DNA of 64,000 bases, taken from NCBI GenBank assembly GCA_015709595.1, contig CP054178.1, positions 930,001 to 994,000 on the forward strand. The letters run 5' to 3'. Shown piece by piece: positions 24,089-35,647 of the stretch. Below the pieces are notes generated by a model. It ran no database searches. It was not told the origin of the DNA and worked only from the letters and a program-made list of their open reading frames with translations. The position numbers were made by a program, and so were the translations under genes. The stretch's first letter is position 1; every line of letters begins with the position of its first letter. This DNA comes from Phycisphaeraceae bacterium (GTDB lineage: Bacteria > Planctomycetota > Phycisphaerae > Phycisphaerales > SM1A02).

Positions 24089-27000
24089 CTACGCCCACTC
24101 CTTGCACAACGCTTCCGTCTGCTCCAAGACCAGTTCCGTCGCGCGTTGCTCCATGTCGGGCGGGTATCCGTACTTCCGCAAGACTCGCTTCACGAGCACC
24201 CGGATCTGCGCGCGGGCGTTCTCTCGCACCTGCCAGTCGATCGTCACGCTCTGCCGCACGCGGTCGACGAGTTCTTGGGCGAGAAGCCGGAGCTTCTCGT
24301 CGCCCATGACCTCCCGAGCGCTCGGGTTGTCGGCAAGGGCGTCGTAGAAGGCGACCTCATCATCCGACAGGCCCAGTTCGTCTCCACGGGACTGCGCAGC
24401 CCGCATTTCCTTGGCGATCCCGATCAGTTCCTCGATCACCTGTGCGGCCTCGATCGCCCGGTTCTGATACTTCCGCACCGCCGCCTCGATCATGTCCGCG
24501 AACGACCTTGCCTGCACGACGTTCTTGCGCAGCCTGGTCTTGATCTCGTCGTTCAAGAGCCGCTTCAGGAGTTCGAGAGCGAGGTTCCGCTGCGGAAGCT
24601 GTCGCACATCCGCGAGAAACTCGTCCGAGAGAATCGAGATGTCCGGCTTCTCCAGTCCGGCCGCCGCGAAAATGTCCACCACTTCCGTTGGGTAGACGGC
24701 ACGCGACACCAATTGACGAATGGCCGACTCGATATCCTCCGGTGACCGCTCCGCCTCGGAAGCGGCCACCTTCACGAGGGCCGCGCGGATCTCCTGGAAC
24801 AGGCCCACTTCATCCCGGATCGCCATCGCCCGCTCGTGCGGCACTGCGAGCGCGAACGCCTTCGAGAGCGCCGCGACCGCCTGAAGATACCGCTTCTTCC
24901 CATCCGCCAGCCCCAGCACGAACTCCATCGCCTGGGCGATCCCCGACATCCGTCGTGCTGGCTCCGCCCGAAGGACTGCCGAGTAGTCGAAGCCGTGGAG
25001 AATCGCTTTGACTACCTCGTACTTCTCCAGAAGAACGGCCACGGCTTGTTCAAGATCGACCGTTGCCTGTCCCTTCCCACCGCTCGCCGTGTACGTGCGC
25101 AGCGCCCGCTTGAGCGCATCCGCGAGGCCCAGGTAGTCCACGACCAGGCCACCTGGCTTGTCCCTGAACACACGGTTGACGCGGGCGATGGCCTGCATCA
25201 GATTGTGCCCGGTCATTGGCTTGTCCACGTACATCGTGTGCATACTCGGGCAGTCGAATCCCGTCAGCCACATGTCGCGGACGATGACGACCCGCAACGA
25301 GTCCTTCGGGTCTTTGAAGCGCTTGGCGATGGACTCGCTCTCCGCTTTGGTGCGGATGTGCGGCTGCCATGCCTGTTCGTCCGATGCGGACCCGCTCATC
25401 ACGACCTTGAGTGCGCCCTTGGAATCCTCCTCGCTATGCCATTGCGGACGCAACCGCCGAATGGCTTCGTACATCTCGACGCAAATCCGTCGAGACATGC
25501 ACACGATCATGGCCTTCCCATCCATCGCACCAAGCCGCTTCTCGAAATGATCGACGATGTCCTGGGCGACAAGTCCGATCCTCTTCTCCGTTCCCACCAT
25601 CGCCTCGAGGGCGGCCCACTTCGTCTTCAGCTTCTGCTTCTCGGTCTCCACTTCGCCCTCGGTGATCTCCTCGAACTCCGGATCAAGCCGCGGCTTTTCC
25701 TCCTCGTCCAATTCGAGTTTGGCGAGCCGCGACTCGTAGTAGATCGGCACGGTCGCGCCGTCCTCAACCGCGCGGAGAATGTCGTACTTGTCGATGTAGT
25801 CGCCGAACACCGCTGGTGTGCTCTTGTCGTCCAGCTCCAGCGGCGTGCCGGTGAACCCGATGAACGAGGCGTTGGGGAGCGCATCGCGCAGGTACTTCGC
25901 CATCCCGTACTTGATGTCGCCCGATTTCTGGTCGATCTTCGCCTTGAACCCGTAGTGACTCCTGTGCGCCTCGTCGGCGATCACCACGATGTTCCGGCGA
26001 TCGCTCAGCGCGTCGCCCCCCTCGAACTTCTGCATTGTCGTGAACACGACCCCGCCGGCGGCCACCCGCAGCAGTGTCTTCAGATGCTCGCGGCTCTCGG
26101 CCTGGATCGGCTTCTGCCGCAGCAGGTCGCCGTTCAGTGTGAACGTGCCGAAAAGCTGATCGTCGAGATCGTTGCGGTCAGTGATGACGACGATCGTCGG
26201 GTTCTCCATCGCCGAGTGTGCGATGATCTTCCCGGCGTAGAAGACCATCGACAGACTCTTGCCCGACCCTTGCGTGTGCCACACAATGCCCGCACGCTTG
26301 TCCCCCTCGGGCCGGGTCGCGGCCACAGTGCACCCGACCGCCTTGTTGACGGCCCAGTACTGGTGGTAAGCCGCAGCCTTCTTCACCACCTCTCGACCAT
26401 CATCCTCAAACGTGATGAAGTGCAGCAGATAGTCCAGCAGCCTGCGCTTCTCGAACACGCCCCTGGTAAGGACCTCCAGTTGCACCGTGCCGGCAGACGG
26501 AATGGCATCGCCATCGACCGTCCGCCACGGCGAGAAACGGTCCCACCCCGCCGTCAGCGTCCCCAACTTCGCCGCAAAGCCATCCGAGATGGCCACGATC
26601 TCATTGAACGTGAACAGGCTCGGGATGTCCGTCTTGTAGGTCTGAATCTGGTTGAAGGCGTGCCGGATAGTCGTGGTCTCGTCGGCGGGGTTCTTCAGCT
26701 CGATCACCGACACGGGCAGGCCGTTCAGGAAGACCACAACGTCCGGCCTGCGGTTCCTCCGATCCTCGATGACTGTGAACTGATTGACGACGAGGAACTC
26801 GTTGTCGTCGAGTCGGGCAGGGTCTCGCTGCACCAGCCATACCTTCCCGTGCCTCTCGCGCCCGTCCTCCATCCAAGAGACGTCCACCCCTTCGACCAGC
26901 AGCCGATGGAACGCGCGGTTGTTGGCGACCAGAGACGGGCTCTCGGGGCGCGTGACCTTGCGGATAGCGTCTTCGATTGCCTCCCCCGGCACGTCAGGGT

Positions 27001-27175
27001 TGATCCGCCGCAACGCGGCCCGCAGCCGCCCAAGCAGCACGACCTGTGCGTAGTCGGCCCTCTCGGGGCGCTCGCCGTCCGGCGCAATATCCGGGCCAAA
27101 GGCGTAGTCGTACCCCAGATCCCGGAAGTACCCCACCGCGACGATCTCGGCCTGGGATTCGTCGAGGTAGCTCAT
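24089..27175 (-). CDS. hsdR: Type I restriction enzyme R subunit
   Basis: 1028 residues, normal for HsdR. The N-terminal nuclease shows Asp145 (RRPDVVVFL), Glu159-x-Lys161 (VIELKN) and a downstream QTY segment. The SF2 motor follows: Walker A TQGSGKS near 302-308, DEAHRSHYG near 401, FIGFTGTPL, then helicase C-terminal motifs ([18 protein letters not shown]). The C-terminal helical part contacts the methyltransferase. In the complex this subunit translocates DNA and cuts at a distance from unmethylated sites. Its ATG overlaps the stop of the gene upstream (ATGA at 27172-27175), so the two were translationally coupled. The reading frame is intact. Confidence 0.95.
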   Translation of the reverse strand: MSYLDESQAEIVAVGYFRDLGYDYAFGPDIAPDGERPERADYAQVVLLGRLRAALRRINPDVPGEAIEDAIRKVTRPESPSLVANNRAFHRLLVEGVDVSWMEDGRERHGKVWLVQRDPARLDDNEFLVVNQFTVIEDRRNRRPDVVVFLNGLPVSVIELKNPADETTTIRHAFNQIQTYKTDIPSLFTFNEIVAISDGFAAKLGTLTAGWDRFSPWRTVDGDAIPSAGTVQLEVLTRGVFEKRRLLDYLLHFITFEDDGREVVKKAAAYHQYWAVNKAVGCTVAATRPEGDKRAGIVWHTQGSGKSLSMVFYAGKIIAHSAMENPTIVVITDRNDLDDQLFGTFTLNGDLLRQKPIQAESREHLKTLLRVAAGGVVFTTMQKFEGGDALSDRRNIVVIADEAHRSHYGFKAKIDQKSGDIKYGMAKYLRDALPNASFIGFTGTPLELDDKSTPAVFGDYIDKYDILRAVEDGATVPIYYESRLAKLELDEEEKPRLDPEFEEITEGEVETEKQKLKTKWAALEAMVGTEKRIGLVAQDIVDHFEKRLGAMDGKAMIVCMSRRICVEMYEAIRRLRPQWHSEEDSKGALKVVMSGSASDEQAWQPHIRTKAESESIAKRFKDPKDSLRVVIVRDMWLTGFDCPSMHTMYVDKPMTGHNLMQAIARVNRVFRDKPGGLVVDYLGLADALKRALRTYTASGGKGQATVDLEQAVAVLLEKYEVVKAILHGFDYSAVLRAEPARRMSGIAQAMEFVLGLADGKKRYLQAVAALSKAFALAVPHERAMAIRDEVGLFQEIRAALVKVAASEAERSPEDIESAIRQLVSRAVYPTEVVDIFAAAGLEKPDISILSDEFLADVRQLPQRNLALELLKRLLNDEIKTRLRKNVVQARSFADMIEAAVRKYQNRAIEAAQVIEELIGIAKEMRAAQSRGDELGLSDDEVAFYDALADNPSAREVMGDEKLRLLAQELVDRVRQSVTIDWQVRENARAQIRVLVKRVLRKYGYPPDMEQRATELVLEQTEALCKEWA

Positions 27176-27875
27176 GCGGTGCCCTTCAGTTCAATGCCGG
27201 CGGCCACAGCCTCGCGCCGTACGAGCCAGACCTGGAGGCGGTTGCGCATCCAGCCGTGCAAACCGGCGACCGTCGCACCGAACACCAGGTTCAGAATGGT
27301 TCCAACGAGCAGCGCTCCCGTACCGCATATCAGAATCCAGCTCCACCATCCCGATCTGGCGCGCAAACCGATGCCAGCAACCAAGCCAGCCACTAGGAGC
27401 AGGACGACGGCGACGGACACTACCCATGCCCCCAACTTGGCGTAATGCACACACCGCCAGTACAACCGTTCCTGAATCCGTGCTCGTTCGTCACGGGCCG
27501 CCTGGAGTTCCTGCTGCGTGGTCCGGTGGGCCGTTGCTTCAGCATCGAGGCGGCTCAACTCTTCCTTCTTGAGCTCTCCCGTGACACGACGCAGCGTCTC
27601 GGTGACAGTCTCCGACGTGAGCGCCTCATCGTCCCCGAGCGTCAGCCGCACCAGTTCGTCTTGCGCGAGCGTGCTGCTACGGAGCAGTTGGTGGTCGCGA
27701 GCACTGATCGTGCCCTGCCGCTCGAGCTTGTCGATCTCGGACAGGAACTTCGTGAGCAGTTCCTTCGACGGTTGGAGCGCCGCATAGGAGAACGCGAGAA
27801 TCTCCGCCGCCGGGATGGCCGGCGCGCCCATCGGCGCCTTCAGCCATGCCATGTTTGCGAGGCTGAAGTCCGTTA

Positions 27876-28967
27876 TCACGCTCGATACCTCGCGCGTTTC
27901 TTGGTGCTTCTGCCCATACTCGAACGCAGCCCTCGCGAACCCTGCGTTGCTGGAGACGAGGACAGCTCGGGCACCTTCCACGGTGAAGGGCGAAGTGCCG
28001 CTGCGAAGCACATAAATGCTTCGTACTTGCTCTGTAGAAAACCTCCCCGATGACGTTTGATGATCATGATATTGTGCGTAAGCACTTTCAGGGTCAGCGC
28101 ACGGGCCTGGGCGTGGCGATGGATGGCGTTCACGGCGTCGCCCTGCCGCCGCTTGATCATGCTGAAGACCGTCTCCGCCTGCCAACGCTGTCCGTAGAGT
28201 GCCGTCGGGAACGAGTGATGCATCAACGCCCGGAAGTGACCGGTCGGGGCACGAGTGGTCGGTCGCCCGATCTTCGGGGGGATGATCGACCGCACCCCCA
28301 GATCAAGCCGCAGGTATCGATGCATCCATTCCGCGTCGTACCCGGCGTCGAGGACCGCGGCCCGCAGCGTGCGGCGACGACAGGCCTCATGAATCAGGTC
28401 GGCGAAGCGGACCAGATCCGACGATGGTCCCTGCGTCACCGTCCAAGCCAGAATGAGATGCGAATCGGCATCGACGACGATGCTCGCCTTGGGGAAGCGG
28501 CGGTACGTCGTGGTCTGATACAGCGGGTTGGTGCGGGTCTTCTCGCCCCGCTCGCGCCGCCGGATGAAGTAGCGGCTGGTGTGCCTGGCCTCGAAACCAC
28601 TGGAGTCGATGGCGGCCAGTCGGATGGTGCGTTTCAGGATTCGTCGGCGCTCGGCGAGGTGAATCGTCTCGTCGTGAAGTCGCCGGGCGAAGGGCTGACG
28701 CAGCAGGCGATCGGCGGCCTTCTGCAGGGTCGTGAAGTGCGGCGGGCGGTCGAGATCAATCGAGCGGCACAGATCGCCGCAGTCCTGGAGGAGTGCGGCG
28801 ACGCTCCGGTAGTCGAGATCAAGCATCGACTTGAGCACGAGACACGCGAAGAGCTGGTGCTGGGTGAACTTCTTCGGGCTGAACCGATGCGCGTACGCCG
28901 GCAGCGACGCCTTCGCCACGGCGTACGCAGCCACCATCACCATCCGTGGCGATCGACTGGTCTGCAT
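27876..28967 (-). CDS. IS4-like DDE transposase with read-through tail
   Basis: 363 residues from the ATG at 28967. DDE residues are seen in AAIDSSGFEA (first D), AVLDAGYDAEW (second D) and the signature YGQRWQAETVFSMIK, an exact Y(2)R(3)E(6)K pattern typical of IS4-type DDE_Tnp_1 enzymes. The IS ends at 28028, but no stop codon occurs inside it: the frame passes through the terminal repeat (GGFLQS) and adds about 50 residues from the host gene before stopping at 27876. The natural protein may end with whatever the target supplies. Likely active or recently active, as the frame is intact. Confidence 0.85.
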   Translation of the reverse strand: MQTSRSPRMVMVAAYAVAKASLPAYAHRFSPKKFTQHQLFACLVLKSMLDLDYRSVAALLQDCGDLCRSIDLDRPPHFTTLQKAADRLLRQPFARRLHDETIHLAERRRILKRTIRLAAIDSSGFEARHTSRYFIRRRERGEKTRTNPLYQTTTYRRFPKASIVVDADSHLILAWTVTQGPSSDLVRFADLIHEACRRRTLRAAVLDAGYDAEWMHRYLRLDLGVRSIIPPKIGRPTTRAPTGHFRALMHHSFPTALYGQRWQAETVFSMIKRRQGDAVNAIHRHAQARALTLKVLTHNIMIIKRHRGGFLQSKYEAFMCFAAALRPSPWKVPELSSSPATQGSRGLRSSMGRSTKKRARYRA

Positions 28968-29043
28968 CCCTGAGCATGAAACACATTCTGCGCCATGGCG
29001 CAACCGAACACGCGCCGAACATCCGAGGGTTTTCTACAGAGCA
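28028..29043. mobile_element. Complete IS4-like insertion sequence, 1016 bp
   Basis: Inverted ends begin TGCTCTGTAGAAAACC on both sides (16 identical bases, then diverging). The flanks are an exact 9-bp direct repeat, CTTCGTACT, at 28019-28027 and 29044-29052, a length usual for IS4-type elements. One transposase gene fills the element on the minus strand. It interrupts the wHTH/PIN-like gene. Confidence 0.9.
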
Positions 29044-30112
29044 CTTCGTACTGAGTTGATGTCGTCCTCGCGAGCACGCGTGTTGTAGTATGACACTTCG
29101 TCCTGGAGCGCGGCCTCGAATGCGGCTTCGTCGATTTGAAACTGCTGAATGTACTGCGGCGAGCGTTTCACTTCGATCTTGGCGACTCTCAGTTCTTCGT
29201 CGAGTCGCTCGGCAAACAGAAGCAGGTCTGATTTTGTCCTTCCTTCGCGTCGGGCCTCCATGACAATGTCACCACGGCCACTGACCGAGTCGATGTGCGC
29301 AGCAGCTCCGCGGAGCACCCGCTCAAGCTCCACTCGAGAGTGCGAGAATGTGGCGACGCTCGCGCCGAGCCGGAGAAGAAGATCAATCAGGGCTTCGGCA
29401 GCCGCCTTTTTCGGCAATCCCTCAAGTCCGAGTCGTCGAACGAGGAGGGGCGTGTCGAGGTAAAACGTCACTCCCTTGTACGTCTTCGGCACGCTCTGGA
29501 GGTCTGGGCACAGCAGTGCATTCGCAAGCATGTGCCCCTGGACGAGGACCAAGAAGCTCTCGAACCGCTCAGGCGACGTCCTCTGCAGGTGAACGACATA
29601 CTCGCTGACAAGTACGATGTCAGCACCGTGACTCCCGGTGGTCGGAGGAATCGCTGTTCCGCGCAAGTAAGCGCGGAGACATGGAATGTCGAACTCGGAA
29701 AGAAAGGCACAGACTGCGGTTACGGCCTCGTCGTCGCTGCCGAAGGGCCTTGGGGTCTGCTTCGAGAAGTCGACGAGGTCCGAGACAACCGCCTGAATGT
29801 GGCGGACAGCATTGGCCTTCTGTAAAGCGATGCCCGGGTCAGGAATCGTGCCCGTGATGTGGTAGATCCCTGTGTCGCGGCGGATGTGACCATTCCGGGT
29901 CAGTCGGCGCAAGATGATCTGGACGGCGCGGTCGGGAATCTCAAGACCAAACTGGTCTCTGAGATGATCACGGACACTCGCGTCGGTCACTGGCTCGGCC
30001 GGATGGTCCACCAGCACCTGAAGAACGAACGGCCGCAAGTAGTCGAGGTAGTCCTTCCCCTGGTCGATGTTCACCTTGAGCATCGCTAGGCTGGTGAGTG
30101 TCGCGGTTGACA

Positions 30113-31394
30113 TCACGACACCTCCCTAATCGCCGCTTCGGCCTCTGACACCTCGACCTCGCCGCTCAAGAGTTTCGGCAGCAGCGTGTCACGCAGCCGT
30201 GCAAGCGTCCGAGCCTGCCGCAAGGCGTTAATGCGGCGACCGATGGCGGTCCCGAGAATCTCGGTCGCAGCCAGCATGAGCTTCTCGGGAGGCACCGCGA
30301 GCTTGGCGTTGGTGAGATGGTGCCGCTGGATGTGCCCCATCGTCGTGGCCTTATCCGCCGCGATGCGCTGGAACTCTTCGAGGTGGTGCTTGGTCGCGTG
30401 GTAGTAGTACCACTTCGGGTACTTTGCCGACGTCACCTTGAAGACGTGCTGGTTCAGCACGCCTCGCCCGTTGCACCAGATCGTGACGAGCAGGCTGCCA
30501 GACCACGAAAAGAGAATGTCGCCGTCGTTGATGATGTACTTGGCAGCCACCTCCGCCGTTGCGCGATCGGAGTTCTCGGTGATCCCTTGCCGCAGCTCGC
30601 GGATCTTGATCACCGGTAGCGACGTCTTGCCCTCTACAGCCGGATACTTCTGGCAGGCAAGGCCGTTCAAATAGTCCGCGATCTCATCGAGAGATTGCAC
30701 CGCCCACTCATCGGGGATCTCGCCAAGGTCGGACTCCACGAGGCGGTCGGGGAAGAGGGCAGCGAGCGGGGCGGGCAGGCCGCCGGCGGTGGGGTCGCCC
30801 GCGGCCTTGGTCCGGACGGGGTCGAAGTCGATGAACCACGACTTGAACAGCGCCTGCGCCATCCGCTCCAGCGTCCGGTTCATCCGCCGGTTCAACTCGA
30901 TCTTGTCATCCAGCGAGCCGAGGATCGCTGCGATGCGACGTTGGATGCCGATCGGTGGAACGATAACCTCGAAGTGTGAGAGCGACTCTGCCGGCACGCG
31001 CTGTCTGCCGGAACTCCCGGTCATTTGCGAGATTGCATACTGCCGAAACGCGGGCCACTTCGTGAGGTAGTACGCGAAGTCATTGTCCGTTACGCCGCTG
31101 CGGCCACGGATCACGATGAATTCCGTCGATCCGAAGCCAGGACTGGTGGTGTCGATTGGGCGAAACCTCGCAATCTTGCCGTTCTCAAGGCACGGCGTGA
31201 TCCTCGCCATGAGCGTGTCGCCTGCCGCGAATCGGGACCCGCCGCCATCAAGCACGCGGACTTCAGACTCATGGACTGATCGGGAGTCTGGATCGACGGC
31301 CGCCATTTCAACGAAGGGATATGTCGTGCCCTTCTTGAGGGGTACGTGTGGATTGACGCTCACGGCGTCAGTGAACGACATGGGGCGCCAGCCA

Positions 31395-31405
<11 letters not shown>
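30113..31405 (-). CDS. hsdS: Type I restriction-modification specificity subunit
   Basis: 430 residues from the ATG at 31405, which overlaps the hsdM stop by 11 bases. Two target-recognition domains are visible. The first ends in [17 protein letters not shown] and the spacer helix [23 protein letters not shown]. The second is introduced by [20 protein letters not shown] and ends with [20 protein letters not shown]. The two halves each give a half-site of a bipartite recognition sequence, which cannot be read from the protein. The frame is open upstream to 31546, but that part has no protein character. The stop overlaps the next ATG (TGATG). Confidence 0.93.
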
Positions 31406-33041
<1,636 letters not shown>

Positions 33042-33054
33042 GCGGTGAGTCCAA

Positions 33055-33288
33055 TCAATGGCGGCGGGCGCGCGGCGCCGGGCGATCCTGTGAGAGCCAG
33101 TTGTCGATGGTCTGACGCCGGAACCGCCAGTGCTTGCCGACCTTCTGGCCGGGCACCTTGCCGTCCTGCGCGAGTTTGTAGAGCGAGGACTTCGACACCT
33201 GGAGGTGGGCGGCGAGGTCGTCGATGGTCATGACGGCGGACCGAGCGGCCACAGGCTTGCCAAGTCGAGTCCGGGGCATGCGTGCCAT
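33055..33288 (-). CDS. Excisionase-type helix-turn-helix protein, first gene of the operon
   Basis: 77 residues from the ATG at 33288; starts at 33279 or 33231 are also possible. The core is a MerR/excisionase-family helix-turn-helix: [20 protein letters not shown], then [20 protein letters not shown], then TIDNWLSQ. Such proteins often precede hsdM and may control the operon; they also act as excision factors of mobile elements. The gene is 13 bases from hsdM and close to the tRNA-derived att scar, so either role is possible. Confidence 0.8.
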   Translation of the reverse strand: MARMPRTRLGKPVAARSAVMTIDDLAAHLQVSKSSLYKLAQDGKVPGQKVGKHWRFRRQTIDNWLSQDRPAPRARRH

Positions 33289-33533
33289 GATAGAGGATTC
33301 TGGCCCGCCTGGGGGAGGTCGGTCTGGGGGTGGCGATCCCGGCGGTGACGGCCCCTCTGGTTTCACCCGATGAATTGCTCGGGTCTTGGCACCTGAACGG
33401 ACACCAAACGGATGGGGGCGGACAACCTGCCAGACCCACTGAGCTGCTGTCGCATATGGTACCCTGCACTCGCTTGAGCACCGGAGCGGACGACGGACCG
33501 TCCCCTGTGGGTCACCAGCACGGAGGCAACGCC

Positions 33534-33776
33534 ATGTCCCTGAATGAACTCGCCGCAGCGGCTTGTGAACTCCGCGATGTGCTCAGACGGCATGAGATGT
33601 CCAACCTGACGATCGCAAGCCACGACCACCCCGCTCTCCAACTGGCGAACGCCCTCGCCGACCTCGACCTCTCGGCACGGAATCGACGTTTTCTTCCATG
33701 CGATGGAGCCCGCCGCCCGGCGCGGTGTACACCGCGCAATCCGCCGAAATCGAGCCAAAACCGCGCCAAGGAGTAA
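33534..33776 (+). CDS. Small hypothetical protein next to the att scar
   Basis: 80 residues, start supported by CGGAGGCAACGCC before the ATG. The N-terminal half is helical and protein-like (MSLNELAAAACELRDVLRRH); the C-terminal half is Arg/Pro/Lys-rich and may be out of the original frame or truncated. The leader is similar to that of the ParB-methyltransferase gene (GGAGGCGAACGCC). It stops 68 bases before the tRNA fragment. Unknown function, possibly a broken gene. Confidence 0.4.
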   Translation: MSLNELAAAACELRDVLRRHEMSNLTIASHDHPALQLANALADLDLSARNRRFLPCDGARRPARCTPRNPPKSSQNRAKE

Positions 33777-33843
33777 AACCCTTGCAATCCACAAACCCAC
33801 ACGTTATAGTGGTTTGCGCGTTCTGGACGTCGGCCTGGACGGA

Positions 33844-33885
33844 ATGGCATGCAAGAGGTCGCCGGTTCGACCCCGGTCAGCTCCA
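33844..33885 (+). other. 3' half of tRNA-Ala(GGC): probable attachment-site scar
   Basis: The 42 bases match a tRNA from the anticodon loop to the discriminator. They are ATGGCAT (anticodon GGC), stem GCAAG, variable AGGTC, T-arm GCCGG-TTCGACC-CCGGT, acceptor strand CAGCTCC and A. The 5' half is absent: the bases before the loop (GGACGG) cannot pair with GCAAG. Integrases commonly recombine between the anticodon loop and the 3' end, leaving exactly such a partial copy at one end of an island. Confidence 0.75.
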
Positions 33886-33888
33886 CTT

Positions 33889-34066
33889 CCATCATCGATA
33901 CCGGGTACGACCAGGCGATCGTGACGATCACCGATGCACTGACGAAGAAGCGCCGCGACTTCCGGCTCGGCTCCCGCATCGACCCCGAGATGAACATCGA
34001 CCGGGACGGCGATGTGGACTCGATGATCACCGACGATGGGGCAGGTGCTTCCCGCGACACGCCTGT
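33889..34066 (+). pseudogene. Remnant of an Rhs/dockerin-type gene
   Basis: In frame with the tRNA fragment the translation reads TVTITDALTKKRRDF-like (IVTITDALTKKRRDFRLGSR) then MNIDRDGDVDSM, an EF-hand loop. Thirty consecutive bases (33994-34023) are identical to 21518-21547 inside the Rhs gene. No start codon, signal peptide or continuation exists, so it is a fragment of a second Rhs-like gene left beside the island junction. Confidence 0.5.
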
Positions 34067-34074
34067 CCCGTTGG

Positions 34075-35130
34075 TCACCCCCCGCTCTCCCCTTCCGCGA
34101 TCGCCAGCGGCTTCTCCAGCGACGGCTTCCTGCGGCTCATGCGGTACTGCACGCTCAGCATCAGCATGGCGCCGGTCACGGCCACGCACCCGCCCACCCA
34201 TTGCCAGGGAGTGAGCACTTCGCTGAAGAGGGCCAGCGAGCCGATCGCTACCAGGAATGGCTGCAGTTGCAGCACGCCCGCCGTCACCGCCACGCCCAGC
34301 CGGGCGATGGCGATGTAGTAGAACACGTGCCCGATGGCGATGCCGATCAGCGCCGACACCAGCAGCACCAGGAATCCGTCCGCCCCCAGCGCGAAGACGC
34401 TCCACCCCGCCTCCACGCCCAGGAAGAGCATCAGCGCCACCAGGGCGGCGGCGGTGTACTGGCAGATCGCGGCGAAGGCGATCACGGGGTTGATGCCGTC
34501 CATGTACTTGCGCACGGCCAATCCATAGCAGGCGAAGAGCAGCCCGCTGAGAATCGCCAGCGTGACGCCTTCGAGGTGAGCCGCCCGCGTGCCGCGCTCG
34601 ACCCCGGTGGCGGAGGCGGCTTCCACCGTTGCGGCAAGGGTCCGCACGGCGTCACCGTTCCCATCGTTCGCGCCGTCGAGCGCGATCACGGCGATCATTC
34701 CCGCCACGAGCAATCCCGCGCCCAGCAGGTAACTGCGGGTGCGGATGATCGCCCGTTCCTTCGGAAACAGCAGCCACGCGCCGATGGCCACGAACAGCAG
34801 CTGGCTGCGCAGGCCGAACGTCAGCAGACCGGGGTCGATGCGGTAGTGCGCCCAGGTGAAGCACACCTGTCCCGCCGCGTTGACCGCGCTGGGGATGAGC
34901 GCGGCCCGCCACAGACCGGGCGGCAGAGCCCGCTTGAATGCCACGACGATCAGAACGGGCAGCCACACCAGCGCGCTGAAGCCGTAGCGCCAGCCGTTGC
35001 TGGTCCAGAAGTCGATCGACTCGGCGAAATGCCGCAGGAACAGAGGCACGCTCGACCAGCCGACCAGCGTCAGCACCACGGTGATGACGCCGAGGGCGAG
35101 CGAGGGCGGCGCGTTGGCGGGACGTGACAT
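34075..35130 (-). CDS. DMT-superfamily (EamA) transporter
   Basis: 351 residues with about ten hydrophobic segments, starting with LALGVITVVLTLVGWSSVPL, and two EamA halves. The second half holds VLQLQPFLVAIGSLALFSE and TPWQWVGGCVAVTGAMLM, features of EamA repeats. The hydrophilic loop of about 40 residues between halves (GANDGNGDAV onward) is longer than usual. Such carriers export metabolites or amino acids; the substrate cannot be told. It is the first clearly chromosomal gene after the tRNA scar and is transcribed towards it. Confidence 0.85.
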   Translation of the reverse strand: MSRPANAPPSLALGVITVVLTLVGWSSVPLFLRHFAESIDFWTSNGWRYGFSALVWLPVLIVVAFKRALPPGLWRAALIPSAVNAAGQVCFTWAHYRIDPGLLTFGLRSQLLFVAIGAWLLFPKERAIIRTRSYLLGAGLLVAGMIAVIALDGANDGNGDAVRTLAATVEAASATGVERGTRAAHLEGVTLAILSGLLFACYGLAVRKYMDGINPVIAFAAICQYTAAALVALMLFLGVEAGWSVFALGADGFLVLLVSALIGIAIGHVFYYIAIARLGVAVTAGVLQLQPFLVAIGSLALFSEVLTPWQWVGGCVAVTGAMLMLSVQYRMSRRKPSLEKPLAIAEGESGG

Positions 35131-35314
35131 GGGTCCGTGATGAAAGCCGGTCAGACGGGGAAGTCGATGGGGCCAGTGGGAGGCGTGGGTCTGAGGACTG
35201 AGGGTGGCAGGTGGGACGCCGGCCCCGCTGGCGCCGGCCTCACCGGAGTTTCCAAATGGCTCAGTCCCCGGTGCTCAGGGCCGGCGCCCAGTACCCAGGC
35301 CTGACGCCCCCACT

Positions 35315-35349
35315 CAACGAACAAGGCCCGCGTCATCCGACGCGGGCCT
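35315..35349 (-). terminator. Intrinsic terminator after tRNA-Ala
   Basis: On the minus strand an 11-bp perfect stem AGGCCCGCGTC / GACGCGGGCCT with a four-base loop (35324-35349) begins 8 bases after the tRNA end. It is followed by TTGTTCGTT. It should end transcription of the tRNA gene. Confidence 0.75.
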
Positions 35350-35357
35350 GTCGCCAA

Positions 35358-35430
<73 letters not shown>

Positions 35431-35538
35431 GCTGAAACCAGCATCATCGGCCCGTGGCGGCGGTTCCGATGAGTTCCTGATGCTAGGCGGGAGTGGTTCG
35501 AGGGGCTACCGCGCCCAAGGGCTGTGAGGGCGGGCTCC

Positions 35539-35567
35539 TTGACTTCCCCTCGTTTGACTGATTTACT
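35539..35567 (+). promoter_or_regulatory. Promoter of rpsD
   Basis: TTGACT (35539-35544) and TTTACT (35562-35567) are separated by exactly 17 bases, matching five and four positions of the sigma-70 hexamers. Transcription would start near 35574, giving a leader of about 75 bases before rpsD, long enough for autoregulation by S4, though no specific structure was identified. Confidence 0.65.
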
Positions 35568-35647
35568 GCCACCCTGTGAGGTCGCCCGAGTCGGCAGGCA
35601 CGGGCGGTTGCTGTGTTTCGTTTCGTGAACAGTGAGGACAGTCGCGC

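Larger units (their letters stand above)
27172..30113 (-). pseudogene. wHTH / PIN-like / membrane protein of the type I operon, split by an IS
   Basis: Two pieces (30113-29053 and 28027-27172) flank the IS. Removing the IS and one 9-bp target copy gives one 638-residue frame across INSVRSIYVLR. Residues 20-85 look like a winged helix (VRDHLRDQFGLEIPDRAVQI). Around 210-400 there is a PIN-like fold: VTFYLDTPLLVRRLGL, FSHSRVELERVL, REDDINSV and AVLVSSNAGFARAA supply acidic positions. Later come SLANMAWLKAP, a coiled coil and two membrane segments (WVVSVAVVLLLVAGLVAGIG; ILICGTGALLVGTILNLVFG). Its start overlaps the hsdS stop and its stop overlaps the hsdR start. PIN-like is my reading of motifs, not a confirmed family. 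Confidence 0.75.

Noticed and set aside
24836-27445. 869-codon open frame antisense to hsdR
   Set aside because: hsdR has all expected motifs on the other strand; the antisense product is Arg/His/Pro-rich and resembles no protein.
33844-33885. Functional tRNA gene
   Set aside because: Only the 3' half is present; D-arm, 5' acceptor strand and 5' anticodon stem are missing.
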